Source: JAHRVQ01 sp029941905 (GTDB lineage: Bacteria; Pseudomonadota; Gammaproteobacteria; Pseudomonadales; Azotimanducaceae). Taken from it: 64,000 bases of DNA. A program made the position numbers and the translations under genes. The notes beneath the pieces were generated by a model that worked only from the letters and a program-made list of their open reading frames with translations, was not told the DNA's origin and did not search any database. Every line of letters begins with the position of its first letter. The stretch's first letter is position 1. Positions 44,304 through 52,428 of the stretch are shown piece after piece. The stretch covers positions 14,606 through 78,605 of the forward strand of contig JAPYTQ010000023.1 in the NCBI GenBank assembly GCA_029941905.1, read 5' to 3'.

Positions 44304-45137
44304 ATGGATAACGACATAATAGATAGAAGTGAATTCGACTCCTCTGGTAATTGGAGCTTTTCCAACGCCTTTCATATGATGAAACTATCCTACGCTGTAT
44401 ATGCTGGAACCACAGATAATATTGGGTCATCGGAAGACTGGTCGATTACGGAGACTTTGGTCAATAGCGCCGGTTACGGCATGAAAAAGATAGAAGCGCA
44501 TGAGGGTATTTATGAACCCAATGCGATGATTTGCTGGGACGAGCACAATGTTTTCTTAATATTCCGGGGAACGGAACCGCTGTCCTGGAAAGGGGCGACA
44601 GATGCTGATTTATCCAAGAAACCATTCTGCATTGGTGAAATTCATCGTGGCTTTGCCACATCTGTAGAATCAATCTGGCAACAGATCATGGAAGCTCTGA
44701 AAGAAGTCTATGACGCGGAACACAAACTATTATTTGTAGGCGGCCATAGTCTAGGTGCCGGGATGTCTCAAGCAACCACGTCCAAACTGGAGTTCGAGGA
44801 ATCTATCAATCCCGCTGCAATATACAATTTTGGGTGCCCCAGGGCCTTTAATGTCGATGGTGCCGATCTTTATAATCAAAGACTGGGCTCAAAAACGTTT
44901 CGAGTTGTAAACAACAATGATGTGGTTTGTAACGTCCCATTCGAAAACATGGGGTTTTCTCACGTCGGTCAGTTTAAATATCTAACATCCGATGGGGAGT
45001 TATGGGACGATCCCTCCTCTTGGCGGCAGATTGTCGATAGTGTATTGGGAGGTGCCCGGGCACTCACTGAATTGAATCCCATTGATTCCATTACGGACCA
45101 TTTGCCACAAAATTATACAGCGTGTCTTAAGAGCTAG
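44304..45137 (+). CDS. Lipase class 3 family protein
   Basis: This 277-residue alpha/beta hydrolase has the class 3 lipase pattern: VFLIFRGTEPLSWKGATDADL (oxyanion region) near 83-102, the nucleophile Ser149 in VGGHSLGAG, Asp in VVNNNDVVCNVPF near 215 and a C-terminal His in DSITDHLPQNY near 269. It has no signal peptide, so it acts inside the cell or is exported by another route. It would hydrolyse acylglycerols or phospholipids. AAGGAT precedes the ATG. It follows the binding-protein gene by 53 bases and may be co-transcribed. Confidence 0.87.
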   Translation: MDNDIIDRSEFDSSGNWSFSNAFHMMKLSYAVYAGTTDNIGSSEDWSITETLVNSAGYGMKKIEAHEGIYEPNAMICWDEHNVFLIFRGTEPLSWKGATDADLSKKPFCIGEIHRGFATSVESIWQQIMEALKEVYDAEHKLLFVGGHSLGAGMSQATTSKLEFEESINPAAIYNFGCPRAFNVDGADLYNQRLGSKTFRVVNNNDVVCNVPFENMGFSHVGQFKYLTSDGELWDDPSSWRQIVDSVLGGARALTELNPIDSITDHLPQNYTACLKS

Positions 45138-45304
45138 CTTTAACATGAAAGTGCCGATGATCCGGTGAGCAAAAATTCCACCGTGAAAAATCAAGCAGGT
45201 GTTTACCCTGGCTTCCTAACTCTGCCTGAAAATGGCTGTATTGGAAACAATCCTCAAACGGGTGATGTCGTTGAATCGTTTATCAAAATTCGTCTTTATG
45301 TGAT

Positions 45305-48300
45305 TTAAGAATAGTGCGCCGAATTCGACCTGACGACGCCCCTGATTAACGCCTCAAAATCTTCCATAATGATATAGATACAGGGTATCAAAATCAGCGT
45401 CATGGTCGTCGCAAACAAAATACCAAAGGCTAACGCTATCGCCATGGGCATCATCAACGCTGCCTGAAAGCTCGTTTCCAGTAACATTGGCGCCAGCCCT
45501 ACAAAGGTTGTCAGCGACGTCAGCAGGATCGCACGAAACCTCGCGACACCTGACCTGACGGCGGCATCCTTTCTCGACGCACCGGCTTCAACTTCCCGGT
45601 TGACGAAATCAACCAGGATAATACCATCGTTAACGACGACCCCGGTTAACGCAATCAATCCCATAATCGTCACACTGCTAACCGCGTAGCCAAGAATATA
45701 ATGCCCCAACAATGCACCAATCAAACCGAAAGGAATCACTGACATGACGATCAGGGGCTGGACATAAGATCGCAACGGAATCGCCATCAAGGCGTAGATA
45801 ATGAACAGTGAGACGGCGAAATTCTGGGCGAATTCTACCAGTGAATCAGATTCTTGTTCACTTCCCACGGTGGGTGACAACTTCACATGGGGAAATTCCT
45901 CCGCAAGAAAAGCGCTGAAGGTCGCAAAAACTGATTTATTGATCTCAGCCGGGGTAGAGGCTTCGGTGACGACGTTGGCTGACACGATAATGACCCGTTC
46001 ACCATCCTGACGAAAGATTCGAGCCGGTGCATCTTCATATTCCATCGTTGCCACCTGATCGAAGGGTACCTCGTCTCCCATCGGGCTGCGAAACCACATG
46101 CCCTCAAGATTACCCACAGACTGCCGCTCGTCTTTGGGATAACGAACCATGACGCGGATTTCCCTCCGGTCCCGATTCACCCGCTGCGCTTCGACCCCAT
46201 AAAATGCCTGCCTCACCTGGGTGGCCAGTGCGACCTGGGTCAGTCCCAGGGCTTCGGCACCGTGTTTGATTTGTAACTGTAGTTCTCGAGGTCCTGTCTC
46301 GTGAGAACTCTCAATATCATAAACGCTGTCATAACTCCTTAAGTGTGACATCAAGGCTGCCGCTGCTGCAGCGGTCTGGGCAGAGTCTTTGCCGGTTAAC
46401 TTGAACCCCAGGGCAGGCCCGCCGCCTGAACGAGATCGAGACTGAATACGCATGGATTTTGTGCCCGCCACTTCACCCATTAATTCTCGCCAGCGACGCG
46501 TGACTTCTTCAGGGTTAATATCCCCGGCACTATTCTGCACAATATCAGCCACGGCTATGATCGTGTTTTCCGGCGTCAGGACCGTCATGTTATTACCAAC
46601 GATACTGTGCTCCAGATTGAATTGTTCGCTGACCTCTTCGCCTGCCTGCAGCAGTGTTTCCCTGAGCCTTATGGCAATGGACAGACCCAGTTCTTTCGGC
46701 ACACCTTCGGCTAATTCAACTTGCGCCATCGCCATCTTGTCGGGGATTTGGGGAAAAAATACATACCGGATAATACCACCGGCAAACATCCCGCCGACAA
46801 GAATCAGCATGGCAACAAAAATGGCGACGGTGACATAGCGATACTTGATCGCCAGGACCAGTGTGGGCTGGTATCGGTTGACAACAAAGGACCTTAACCT
46901 GGCCGCGACCCAGTCCTGAACCCTGTAAATCGCCCGGGTAATCAACCATCGCGGCGGCTTATCGCTGATATGAGCAAGGTGTGCCGGTAAAATCAGTTTC
47001 GATTCGACAATCGAAAATAGCAGACACAGTATCACCACCCAACCAATCACCCGGCTAAAGGCGCTGAATCCGTCCGTCGAAACCACCATTGGTGCGAATG
47101 TGGCAATGGTGGTCAGCACCCCAAATGTTGCCGGAATCGCCACTCGTTTCACGCCGATGATCACGTTATCGATCGATTGACCATTTTTTTCAACTTCCGT
47201 GTGAGCGCTTTCGCCAACGATAATGGCATCATCCACGACGATACCGAGGACCACAAAAAACCCGAAGATACTCATCATGTTAATGGTCAGATCGAACCCC
47301 GGTAACGGCATGACCATACCCGCGCCCAGGAAACTGATGGGTATGCCCAACATGACCCATCCGGCGAGTTTCAATCGCAGGAAAAACCCCAGCACAAGAA
47401 AGACCAGCATCGCCCCCATCATCAGGTTCCGTACCATCAGATCAACACTCTCGTCAATGAACTCCGACATATCTGCCCAGGTATCCAGTTTCACGCCCGC
47501 TGGCAGTGATTTTTGTTTTTCTTCCACATAGCGCCTGGCGGTTTGCGAGACGTCAATCTGGCTCTGGTCGCCAACCGCATGAATTTCGACCATGACGCTT
47601 TCATCGCCGTTGAACATCGCATAAAAAGGCACATCGACAAAATCATCTCTGACCTTGCCAATATCTCCAATGGTTAAGCGCGTGCCGTCGGGTCGAGTAA
47701 TCAATACAATGCGTTCGAATTCTTCGCCTTTGTAAGCCTGACCCACCGTTCGAATTCGAATGTCGCCACTATCACTCTCGATCGCGCCGCCAGAAATATT
47801 GATGGAACTGTAACGGATGGCACTGGCCACCTGGTTGAGCGTCAGACCATATCGGCGCAACTGTCGGGATGGAATTTCAACCGATATTTCGGTAGATCTC
47901 ACGCCCTGGATATTGGCCTTGGAGATTTTCGGCAAGGCTAACAATTCATCCCGAATTTCTTCCGCCAGCGCTTTCCTTGCACGCTCGTCCAATTCACCGG
48001 AAATCTGGATTCGCAGCACACCCTGTTGCCAGCTCGCCGGTGTAATCACTGGTTTTTCTGCCTCCGCAGGGAACTGACTGATGGTCGCAACTGCTGCCTC
48101 GACCCGGTTCATCACCTGGTCAACGCGATATCCATCATTGGTTGCGACCTTGATATTCGCAAAACCGCCTGATTGAGTCGCAAAGGTATCCAGTGTTTCG
48201 ATGCCTTCGACATCTTTGAGAGCGACCTCCAGCTTCATCAGGATGCCCTGCTCGACTTCCTCCGGCGCGCTACCAAAGAAGGGAACGGAGATGTTGATAT

Positions 48301-48448
48301 TAGTGACAGGGAGCTTCGGTTGAGCTTCCTTTTTAAGCAGCAGCAGGGACGAACCGCCGACAAGAATAATCAGCATCATCAGCAGGTTCGCGGCGACGTG
48401 ATTGCGCGCGAACCAGCTGATCAAACCCTTATTCGGATCAAGGTTCAT
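45305..48448 (-). CDS. RND efflux transporter permease (AcrB/HAE1-like)
   Basis: This 1047-residue inner-membrane pump has twelve predicted helices and two large periplasmic loops. Helix 1 is LMMLIILVGGSSLLLL and helix 4 carries the proton-relay acids in LGIVVDDAIIVGESAHTEVE near 405. SVTIMGLIALTGVVVNDGIILVDFVNREVEAGA (in parts) is helix 10-11. It drives proton-coupled efflux of drugs, lipids or bile-salt-like molecules. GAGGA precedes the ATG, which overlaps the adaptor gene's end by 11 bases. No TolC-type outer-membrane factor is in the window, so it must use one encoded elsewhere. Confidence 0.93.
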   Translation of the reverse strand: MNLDPNKGLISWFARNHVAANLLMMLIILVGGSSLLLLKKEAQPKLPVTNINISVPFFGSAPEEVEQGILMKLEVALKDVEGIETLDTFATQSGGFANIKVATNDGYRVDQVMNRVEAAVATISQFPAEAEKPVITPASWQQGVLRIQISGELDERARKALAEEIRDELLALPKISKANIQGVRSTEISVEIPSRQLRRYGLTLNQVASAIRYSSINISGGAIESDSGDIRIRTVGQAYKGEEFERIVLITRPDGTRLTIGDIGKVRDDFVDVPFYAMFNGDESVMVEIHAVGDQSQIDVSQTARRYVEEKQKSLPAGVKLDTWADMSEFIDESVDLMVRNLMMGAMLVFLVLGFFLRLKLAGWVMLGIPISFLGAGMVMPLPGFDLTINMMSIFGFFVVLGIVVDDAIIVGESAHTEVEKNGQSIDNVIIGVKRVAIPATFGVLTTIATFAPMVVSTDGFSAFSRVIGWVVILCLLFSIVESKLILPAHLAHISDKPPRWLITRAIYRVQDWVAARLRSFVVNRYQPTLVLAIKYRYVTVAIFVAMLILVGGMFAGGIIRYVFFPQIPDKMAMAQVELAEGVPKELGLSIAIRLRETLLQAGEEVSEQFNLEHSIVGNNMTVLTPENTIIAVADIVQNSAGDINPEEVTRRWRELMGEVAGTKSMRIQSRSRSGGGPALGFKLTGKDSAQTAAAAAALMSHLRSYDSVYDIESSHETGPRELQLQIKHGAEALGLTQVALATQVRQAFYGVEAQRVNRDRREIRVMVRYPKDERQSVGNLEGMWFRSPMGDEVPFDQVATMEYEDAPARIFRQDGERVIIVSANVVTEASTPAEINKSVFATFSAFLAEEFPHVKLSPTVGSEQESDSLVEFAQNFAVSLFIIYALMAIPLRSYVQPLIVMSVIPFGLIGALLGHYILGYAVSSVTIMGLIALTGVVVNDGIILVDFVNREVEAGASRKDAAVRSGVARFRAILLTSLTTFVGLAPMLLETSFQAALMMPMAIALAFGILFATTMTLILIPCIYIIMEDFEALIRGVVRSNSAHYS

Positions 48449-49613
48449 CGACTATCCTCACTCGCGTTCCGGGCAATGGATTATCAATCGGCGTCACGCA
48501 GACCCTCGCCCCGGCTTCCAGGCCTGCGGAGACATAGGCCATATCAGCATCGATGTAGGCCAGTTGCACACTCCTGGGACGAATGCGTAATTCATCGTCG
48601 ATAATCCAGACTCGATTACCAGGTTTCAGCATATGCCTTTCAATCGGAATAACCTGTCGAAGGGTCGGGCCAGGAATCGTCACATCAACAAATGACCCAA
48701 CGCGCAATGGTTCTGTTTCTTCCCCGGCTTCTTCCCCGAAAAGATAACCATAGGGATCTTCAACCCGGGCAATGGCGTACAAGGTGCGTGACTGGAGGTC
48801 TAACACACCCTCTGTTCGCACCAACTTCGCTGCCCAGACCTTGCTACTGTCGCTGGTCGTGACGATGACCCGTACCGCGTTAGAACCATCCAGGCGCAGA
48901 CGAGGCAGGGATAACTTCTTAACTTGCGGAGCAGACAGCGGTAGACGCACCTCGACAAAATCTACCGCAAAAATAACCGACAATGGCGTTCCAGGGTTAA
49001 CGTATTGACCCAGATTGGCGCGCTTTTCCCGAATCAGACCGGCATAGGGCATCCGAATTTCCGTTCGGTCCAAATCACCATTGGCACGTACCAGCTGCGC
49101 TTCAGCGGCCACCACCTCCGCCACCGCGCGCGTTAACTGGGTCTTCCTGAAAGCCAGGTCGGTTGCGGCGATATCGGGATTGTCCGCCCTGCGCTGTTCA
49201 AAATCGCCGCGCTCGTATATCGCCAGGGATTTTTCCTGTGCCAACTGGGTCTTGGCTCTGACCATTGCAGCCTCAGCACGCTTGAGTTCGGCCATATGGT
49301 TACGCGGATCTATTTTTAGAATGACATCGCCCTTGTTCAAAAACCCACCGCTGAAAAAAACCGGCGACACTTCGACGATGCGACCGGTGATTTCAGCAAC
49401 CAATAGTGTTTCTGTATGGGGCGCCACTGTACCACTGGCGATGACTTTGATGGATACATCCACCGGTTGGACAATAAAGCTATTGACCAGTAATGTCGGC
49501 GGCTCTGGCGGTTTTAAGCTGGCTTCTGGTCGCATGATGACCATCACCCACGAAACGCCAATAGCACTCAGTATGATCAGCGCAGGAATGCCAATTCTTA
49601 TAATGTACTTCAT
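48438..49613 (-). CDS. RND efflux periplasmic adaptor (membrane-fusion protein)
   Basis: This 391-residue membrane-fusion protein has an N-terminal anchor (IIRIGIPALIILSAIGVSWVMV). A lipoyl half-motif follows in VSIKVIASGTVAPHTETLLVAEITGRIVEV (in parts), then a coiled-coil hairpin from about 105 to 170 (KRAEAAMVRAKTQLAQEKSL) and the second lipoyl half in RMPYAGLIREKRANLGQYVNPG (in parts). It would bridge the permease to a TolC-like channel. It overlaps the permease start, so the two are co-translated. The ATG is preceded by a TTG in frame, and either could serve. Confidence 0.9.
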   Translation of the reverse strand: MKYIIRIGIPALIILSAIGVSWVMVIMRPEASLKPPEPPTLLVNSFIVQPVDVSIKVIASGTVAPHTETLLVAEITGRIVEVSPVFFSGGFLNKGDVILKIDPRNHMAELKRAEAAMVRAKTQLAQEKSLAIYERGDFEQRRADNPDIAATDLAFRKTQLTRAVAEVVAAEAQLVRANGDLDRTEIRMPYAGLIREKRANLGQYVNPGTPLSVIFAVDFVEVRLPLSAPQVKKLSLPRLRLDGSNAVRVIVTTSDSSKVWAAKLVRTEGVLDLQSRTLYAIARVEDPYGYLFGEEAGEETEPLRVGSFVDVTIPGPTLRQVIPIERHMLKPGNRVWIIDDELRIRPRSVQLAYIDADMAYVSAGLEAGARVCVTPIDNPLPGTRVRIVDEP

Positions 49614-49835
49614 CAATTGAGTATATCAAATCGCAACTAACGTGGCTGGGATCTAAATCCGCAAGAACAATTTCCACCAACTCGAATCCAATTGGCACCC
49701 CTATGAGCTTCAACACTATCCAGTGTGGTTTGTTACGGTACCCTTATTCAACTTGGCTGTTAGTATTTCTCGAAGACTTGGCACACTTTCCTCCAGAATT
49801 ATTTATGGCTCATGACCTATAACACCGATTAAAGG

Positions 49836-50361
49836 CTACTTGTCTCCCTCAAGCAATGCCTTCCACGCATCAAAATCTTCTCCCAAGTTATCAGCTCGGT
49901 GTACTGCTACGATTCCTGTTTCCGATACCAAGTCGTCCAGGTAGCTCGTGTACTTGGCGCCATAAGTATTACGATTGAGATTCCACCATGCTCGAACGCC
50001 TGGCCATACAAGCATTTGATTGCATAGCGTTCGTTCGTAACCTTTGAAAGATTCTTGATCCAGCACTCCTTGATTGTATTGATAATATTGGCTCTCGAAG
50101 TCAAGGAAGAATCCAAAATTTCTGGTAAGTCGAAGCATCTACGTTTTGAGAACCTAAAATGCATTAATCGAATGCTTCACCGGTGTCCGAGCCTGCGACT
50201 GCCAGAAACCAGTCCTGCCAAACAGAAGTGTTGTTTAAGAATGTCGAAGCATTGACTGCTTTTGTGTTTTGTTTCGTCTGAAAAGCCAAGTATCCAACCG
50301 TTGCGATTACCCCAAATGCACCAACGATTTCTCCGATTGCTGCCGCAGCATCCCAGTTCAT
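49836..50361 (-). pseudogene. Broken membrane-anchored protein gene (cassette-borne)
   Basis: Two frames together reconstruct a protein of about 170 residues. The N-part has a helix (MNWDAAAAIGEIVGAFGVIA, then TVGYLAFQTKQNTKAVNAST), and the C-part has LTRNFGFFLDFESQYYQYNQGVLDQESFKG (in parts) and WPGVRAWWNLNR. This resembles a widespread family of small inner-membrane proteins whose members read IGEIIGAIAVV..YLALQIRQNTRAV... near the start and end with a PGVRAWW motif. An in-frame TAA at 50164-50166 and a +1 shift near 50140 break it. GAGGTG precedes the ATG. It lies just downstream of an attC-like site on the same strand, as expected for a cassette gene. Confidence 0.65.
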
Positions 50362-50429
50362 AGTGACACCTCACGCCGCCATAATTGGCGCGTAGTCGTA
50401 GGCGGAGCATTCACTCCAATGTGTATGAC

Positions 50430-50487
50430 ACGTAACGCCCAGGTAAGCGAGTGCGCGTAGCGCAGCCGCTTAACCTACTTGTTACGT
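50430..50487 (-). other. attC-like integron recombination site (best example)
   Basis: Read on the minus strand, ACGTAAC and GTTACGT pair perfectly as R'' and R' boxes. Inside, AGGTTAAGCG pairs with CGCTTACCT except for one extra T, an extrahelical base of the type that directs strand choice. Unpaired spacers AAGT and GGGC lie between the boxes, and a TGCG/CGCA stem with a small loop caps it. The total is 58 bases, as in short attC sites. It follows the cold-shock gene stop by 9 bases and precedes the next gene. Confidence 0.72.
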
Positions 50488-50496
50488 ATGATAAAT

Positions 50497-50703
50497 TTAA
50501 ACTGCGACAACTTTATTTGCGCAGGGACCTTTCGGACCCTGACCTACTTCGAACTCAACGGCCTGACCGTCATTCAATGTTGAATATTCGCCCCCCGATT
50601 GAATTTCCGAATGATGAACAAACAAATCTTTACCGCCATCTTCTGGAGTAATAAAACCGAAACCTTTATCTGCATTAAACCACTTTACTGTACCTTTACT
50701 CAT
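50497..50703 (-). CDS. Cold-shock protein (CspA family)
   Basis: This 68-residue single-domain protein has both nucleic-acid-binding motifs: KGFGFI (RNP1) near 14-19 and DLFVHHS (RNP2, VHH) near 27-33. They lie within MSKGTVKWFNADKGFGFITP at the start and QGPKGPCANKVVAV at the end. It acts as an RNA chaperone or transcript anti-terminator. AAGAGAG precedes the ATG. It lies between two attC-like sites on the same strand, so here it would be a mobile-cassette gene rather than the housekeeping copy, which is unusual. It looks intact. Confidence 0.93.
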   Translation of the reverse strand: MSKGTVKWFNADKGFGFITPEDGGKDLFVHHSEIQSGGEYSTLNDGQAVEFEVGQGPKGPCANKVVAV

Positions 50704-50794
50704 AACTCTCTTTACCTTTGGTGAAAAAATAATTCTGTTTTTGCTATCACCATTACAAAATCAGCACTTGAATCTAGTTCAGCACATAAAGTCC

Positions 50795-50853
50795 GCATAA
50801 CCGGATTCGCCATGTTTTGAGGCGCATAGCAGCATAGCTGCGAAGCGTTCTAA
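50795..50853 (-). other. attC-like site upstream of the cold-shock gene
   Basis: On the minus strand the element runs from TTAGAAC to GTTATGC (59 bases). AAC pairs with GTT, TTCGC pairs with GCGAA, and the GCAGCTATGCTGC core can form its own stem. The boxes are less symmetric than in the site at 50430-50487, but length, polarity and position between the DinB remnant and the cold-shock gene are right. Confidence 0.5.
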
Positions 50854-50897
50854 CGACCGTAGGGAATGATAACAGTATTTTGTTTTGCAAGTTGATG

Positions 50898-51131
50898 TTA
50901 TGCCCATTTAACTGATTCTGGTATTTCGCGCTCTAGCCCATAAAGGTGTCGAATGATCTGGCCTTCATGCATGACTTCATGTTCTGCCAAGGCCATCAAG
51001 TATTCTTCGCGCTCTTTCGTCCAGTCTTTGACACTATTAATCGCTTCCAAAACTTCTGTAGAAGAGCTGCTTACCTTTTCACTAAAACTTGATTGCGAAA
51101 AATCTGTAGTGAACAATTGAACCCTACCCAA
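50898..51131 (-). pseudogene. DinB/DUF664-like gene remnant
   Basis: About 77 codons end in EHEVMHEGQIIRHLYGLEREIPESVKWA, the C-terminal helix of DinB-fold proteins with the metal-binding His in MHEGQ. A normal member has about 150-170 residues with two more metal His upstream; none is present. A different frame upstream gives YAKAIEAGSWVG, which may be displaced N-terminal sequence, so truncation plus frameshift is likely. DinB-fold proteins are zinc-dependent thiol-linked enzymes or of unknown role. It is flanked by attC-like elements. Confidence 0.6.
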
Positions 51132-51176
51132 GATCCAGCTTCTATTGCCTTCGCATAACTTTCCTCATTTTATATT

Positions 51177-51238
51177 GCATAGCGTTTACATAAAGCGCTC
51201 GCGATTCTTTGCACGTCCAGCCACATACGGCGTTCATT
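51177..51238 (-). other. candidate degenerate attC site
   Basis: On the minus strand ATGAACGCCGTATGTGGC leads in and GCTTTATGTAAACGCTATGC leads out, 62 bases in all, with GCC-ATGTGGC and GCGC-TTATGTAAACGC arms that pair imperfectly. The expected GTT box has decayed to GCT. Position and size fit; symmetry is weak. It may be an eroded site. Confidence 0.3.
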
Positions 51239-51248
51239 AATATTCTTG

Positions 51249-51501
51249 TTATATGTTTTCTTTAAACTTTGGCCACCGATTGTAACCTATGTCTGGGTTG
51301 TTTGATTGAAACTCACGGATGAATTCCACCCCTTTGGTTGACAACGCAGACTCTTCACAATCAGGCGACTCTCATAATATTTCTCATCAGAATTATCAGT
51401 AGCGTTCCGCCATGGGCCATGGCATAACTATTGGAAGCGCCAAGTATGGTAACTGGCATACTGATCAGAGCCCAGAGCCCTGATTTACACAAATCGTTCA
51501 T
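51249..51501 (-). pseudogene. Remnant of a small exported protein gene
   Basis: A frame from ATG 51501 gives a signal-peptide-like MNDLCKSGLWALISMPVTIL followed by GASNSYAMAHGG and runs to a TGA after about 46 codons. The next frame then continues CEESALSTKGVEFIREFQSN and NPDIGYNRWPKFKENI to a TAA right before the next attC candidate. A single frameshift joins them into a protein of about 80 residues. No family is recognised. The setting and polarity are those of a cassette gene. Confidence 0.35.
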
Positions 51502-51505
51502 AGCG

Positions 51506-51550
51506 GATTAGTCCCAGCCACCCAGTGGCGAATTGATGGCTGTGCTAGGC
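51506..51550 (-). other. degenerate attC-like hairpin after the DUF402 gene
   Basis: On the minus strand AGCACAGCCA pairs with TGGCTGGGACT around a 16-base loop. The outer boxes read GCCTAGC and CTAATCC where GCCTAAC and GTTAGGC would be expected. The DUF402 stop codon lies in the first box, as is common for cassettes. It is heavily decayed. Confidence 0.3.
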
Positions 51551-52072
51551 ACTCTTTACTCTCAGGTTATCAAATAACATGGATAAGGCTTCGTCTGATT
51601 CTTTACCAATTTCCCAGCAGTCTGCTATCGCTTGACCCAACTTCGCAGCTGACCAACAGCTGGATACTACATCAGCACCATAACTGTACAATTGGATTGC
51701 CTCTTCAAATTCGTCTTTATCCACGATTAGAGCGGCCCCTTCTCTATCCTCTGTTTTGGATACATCAAGTTCTAGATCGACATATACAAGCTCGGAGTCA
51801 AAGTCTTCCATTGGGGCAATGACATTTAGATAGATTTCACGTAGCTGACAGTTTGGCTCGTATACTTCCAGGAGGTTCAGTCTTGCGCTATAAACAAAAA
51901 AAGCGCGTACATCCGCATCTTGTTCATAGAGCAATTTTTGACCATCAGAAACAGGTGTTCCCAAGCGCGTCCAAACTACACAGCCTTGATCGGTGCGAAG
52001 CTCCAATTCCGCTTCACAAATTCGGTGAATTGACCCGTCCGATTTAAGTGCTTTGACGAGAATTTTGTGCAT
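51545..52072 (-). CDS. DUF402 domain protein
   Basis: This 175-residue protein shows the DUF402 core. It contains FFVYSARLNLLEVYEPNCQLREIYLNVIAP (in parts), then LVYVDLELDVSK and the acidic IVDKDEFEEAIQLYSYG, which together place the metal-binding Asp and Glu residues seen in FomD and nucleoside tri/diphosphatase relatives. A phosphohydrolase activity on a nucleotide is therefore possible. It starts 11 bases after a consensus GTTAGGC box on the minus strand, the classic distance for an integron-cassette gene. No strong ribosome site is visible. The gene looks intact, unlike most of its neighbours. Confidence 0.65.
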   Translation of the reverse strand: MHKILVKALKSDGSIHRICEAELELRTDQGCVVWTRLGTPVSDGQKLLYEQDADVRAFFVYSARLNLLEVYEPNCQLREIYLNVIAPMEDFDSELVYVDLELDVSKTEDREGAALIVDKDEFEEAIQLYSYGADVVSSCWSAAKLGQAIADCWEIGKESDEALSMLFDNLRVKSA

Positions 52073-52081
52073 ACTATCGAT

Positions 52082-52123
52082 GCCTAACGCCTCAGCGAGC
52101 CAGCTTTAAGCTTAGCGTAAGGG
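52082..52123 (-). other. attC-like site with consensus GTTAGGC box
   Basis: On the minus strand the right end is GAGGCGTTAGGC, an exact GTTRRRY core, immediately before the DUF402 gene. The left partner CCCTTACGC matches seven of nine positions of the expected GCCTAACGC, and GCTAAGCTTAAAGC lies at the tip. At 42 bases it is short, and the left half also codes the remnant antitoxin, so it may be a hybrid formed when a cassette joined at a secondary site. Confidence 0.5.
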
Positions 52124-52167
52124 TTTTACTTCCCTTTCATTGTCGAAAAATCGTAGCGCTCTCTCAT
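52084..52167 (-). pseudogene. brnA antitoxin remnant
   Basis: The frame begins MRERYDFSTMKGK, runs into TAA at 52126-52128, and continues NPYAKLKAG before ending inside the GTTAGGC box. This is the opening of a BrnA-type antitoxin (MRxxYDFSxMKGxxNPYAK...LKK.VTIRLD), but the DNA-binding part is gone. The ATG overlaps the brnT stop as ATGA, the usual coupling of this module. It is non-functional by one nonsense codon and 3' truncation. Confidence 0.6.
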
Positions 52168-52350
52168 TTTCTATCACTCCAATATGCTTTTTCCTCGTCT
52201 TTGTCAGCTTTCCTCGCCGGAACAATTCTCACGACCGCCCTTCTCTCTGAAACAATGACAAATTACCAGAGTATTCAGTTTGAAACTTACACCCAGTAAT
52301 AAAACCCGATCTTCATCTTCAGAATTGTCTGGGTAGTAGGGGTTATCTCC
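52164..52350 (-). pseudogene. brnT toxin remnant
   Basis: The sequence NPYYPDNSEDEDRVLLLGVS, then FKLNTLVICHCFREKGG, matches the middle and end of BrnT RNase toxins. A one-base shift in GGCGGTCGTGAG is needed to reach RIVPARKADKDEEKAYWSDR. The first third of a normal toxin (WD..K...N..KH.VSFEEA) is missing upstream. It is thus 5'-truncated and frameshifted. It belongs with the brnA remnant as one dead toxin-antitoxin module inside the cassette cluster. Confidence 0.6.
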
Positions 52351-52428
52351 GCCATTTTGCCGTGAGACGGTTAGACGGCCCCTTCCGTCGATCGCGCCGC
52401 GTGGGCTATTACACGGCAAGCGATGCTA

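Noticed and set aside
49907..50164. An 85-codon frame between the halves of the broken membrane protein
   Set aside because: It reads across the broken gene in the wrong frame; the other two frames show the family sequence.
52204..52419. The 71-codon frame as a separate real gene
   Set aside because: Its second half matches the middle of BrnT but its first half reads unrelated upstream DNA, and the true frame shifts before the BrnT end, so it is treated as a remnant.
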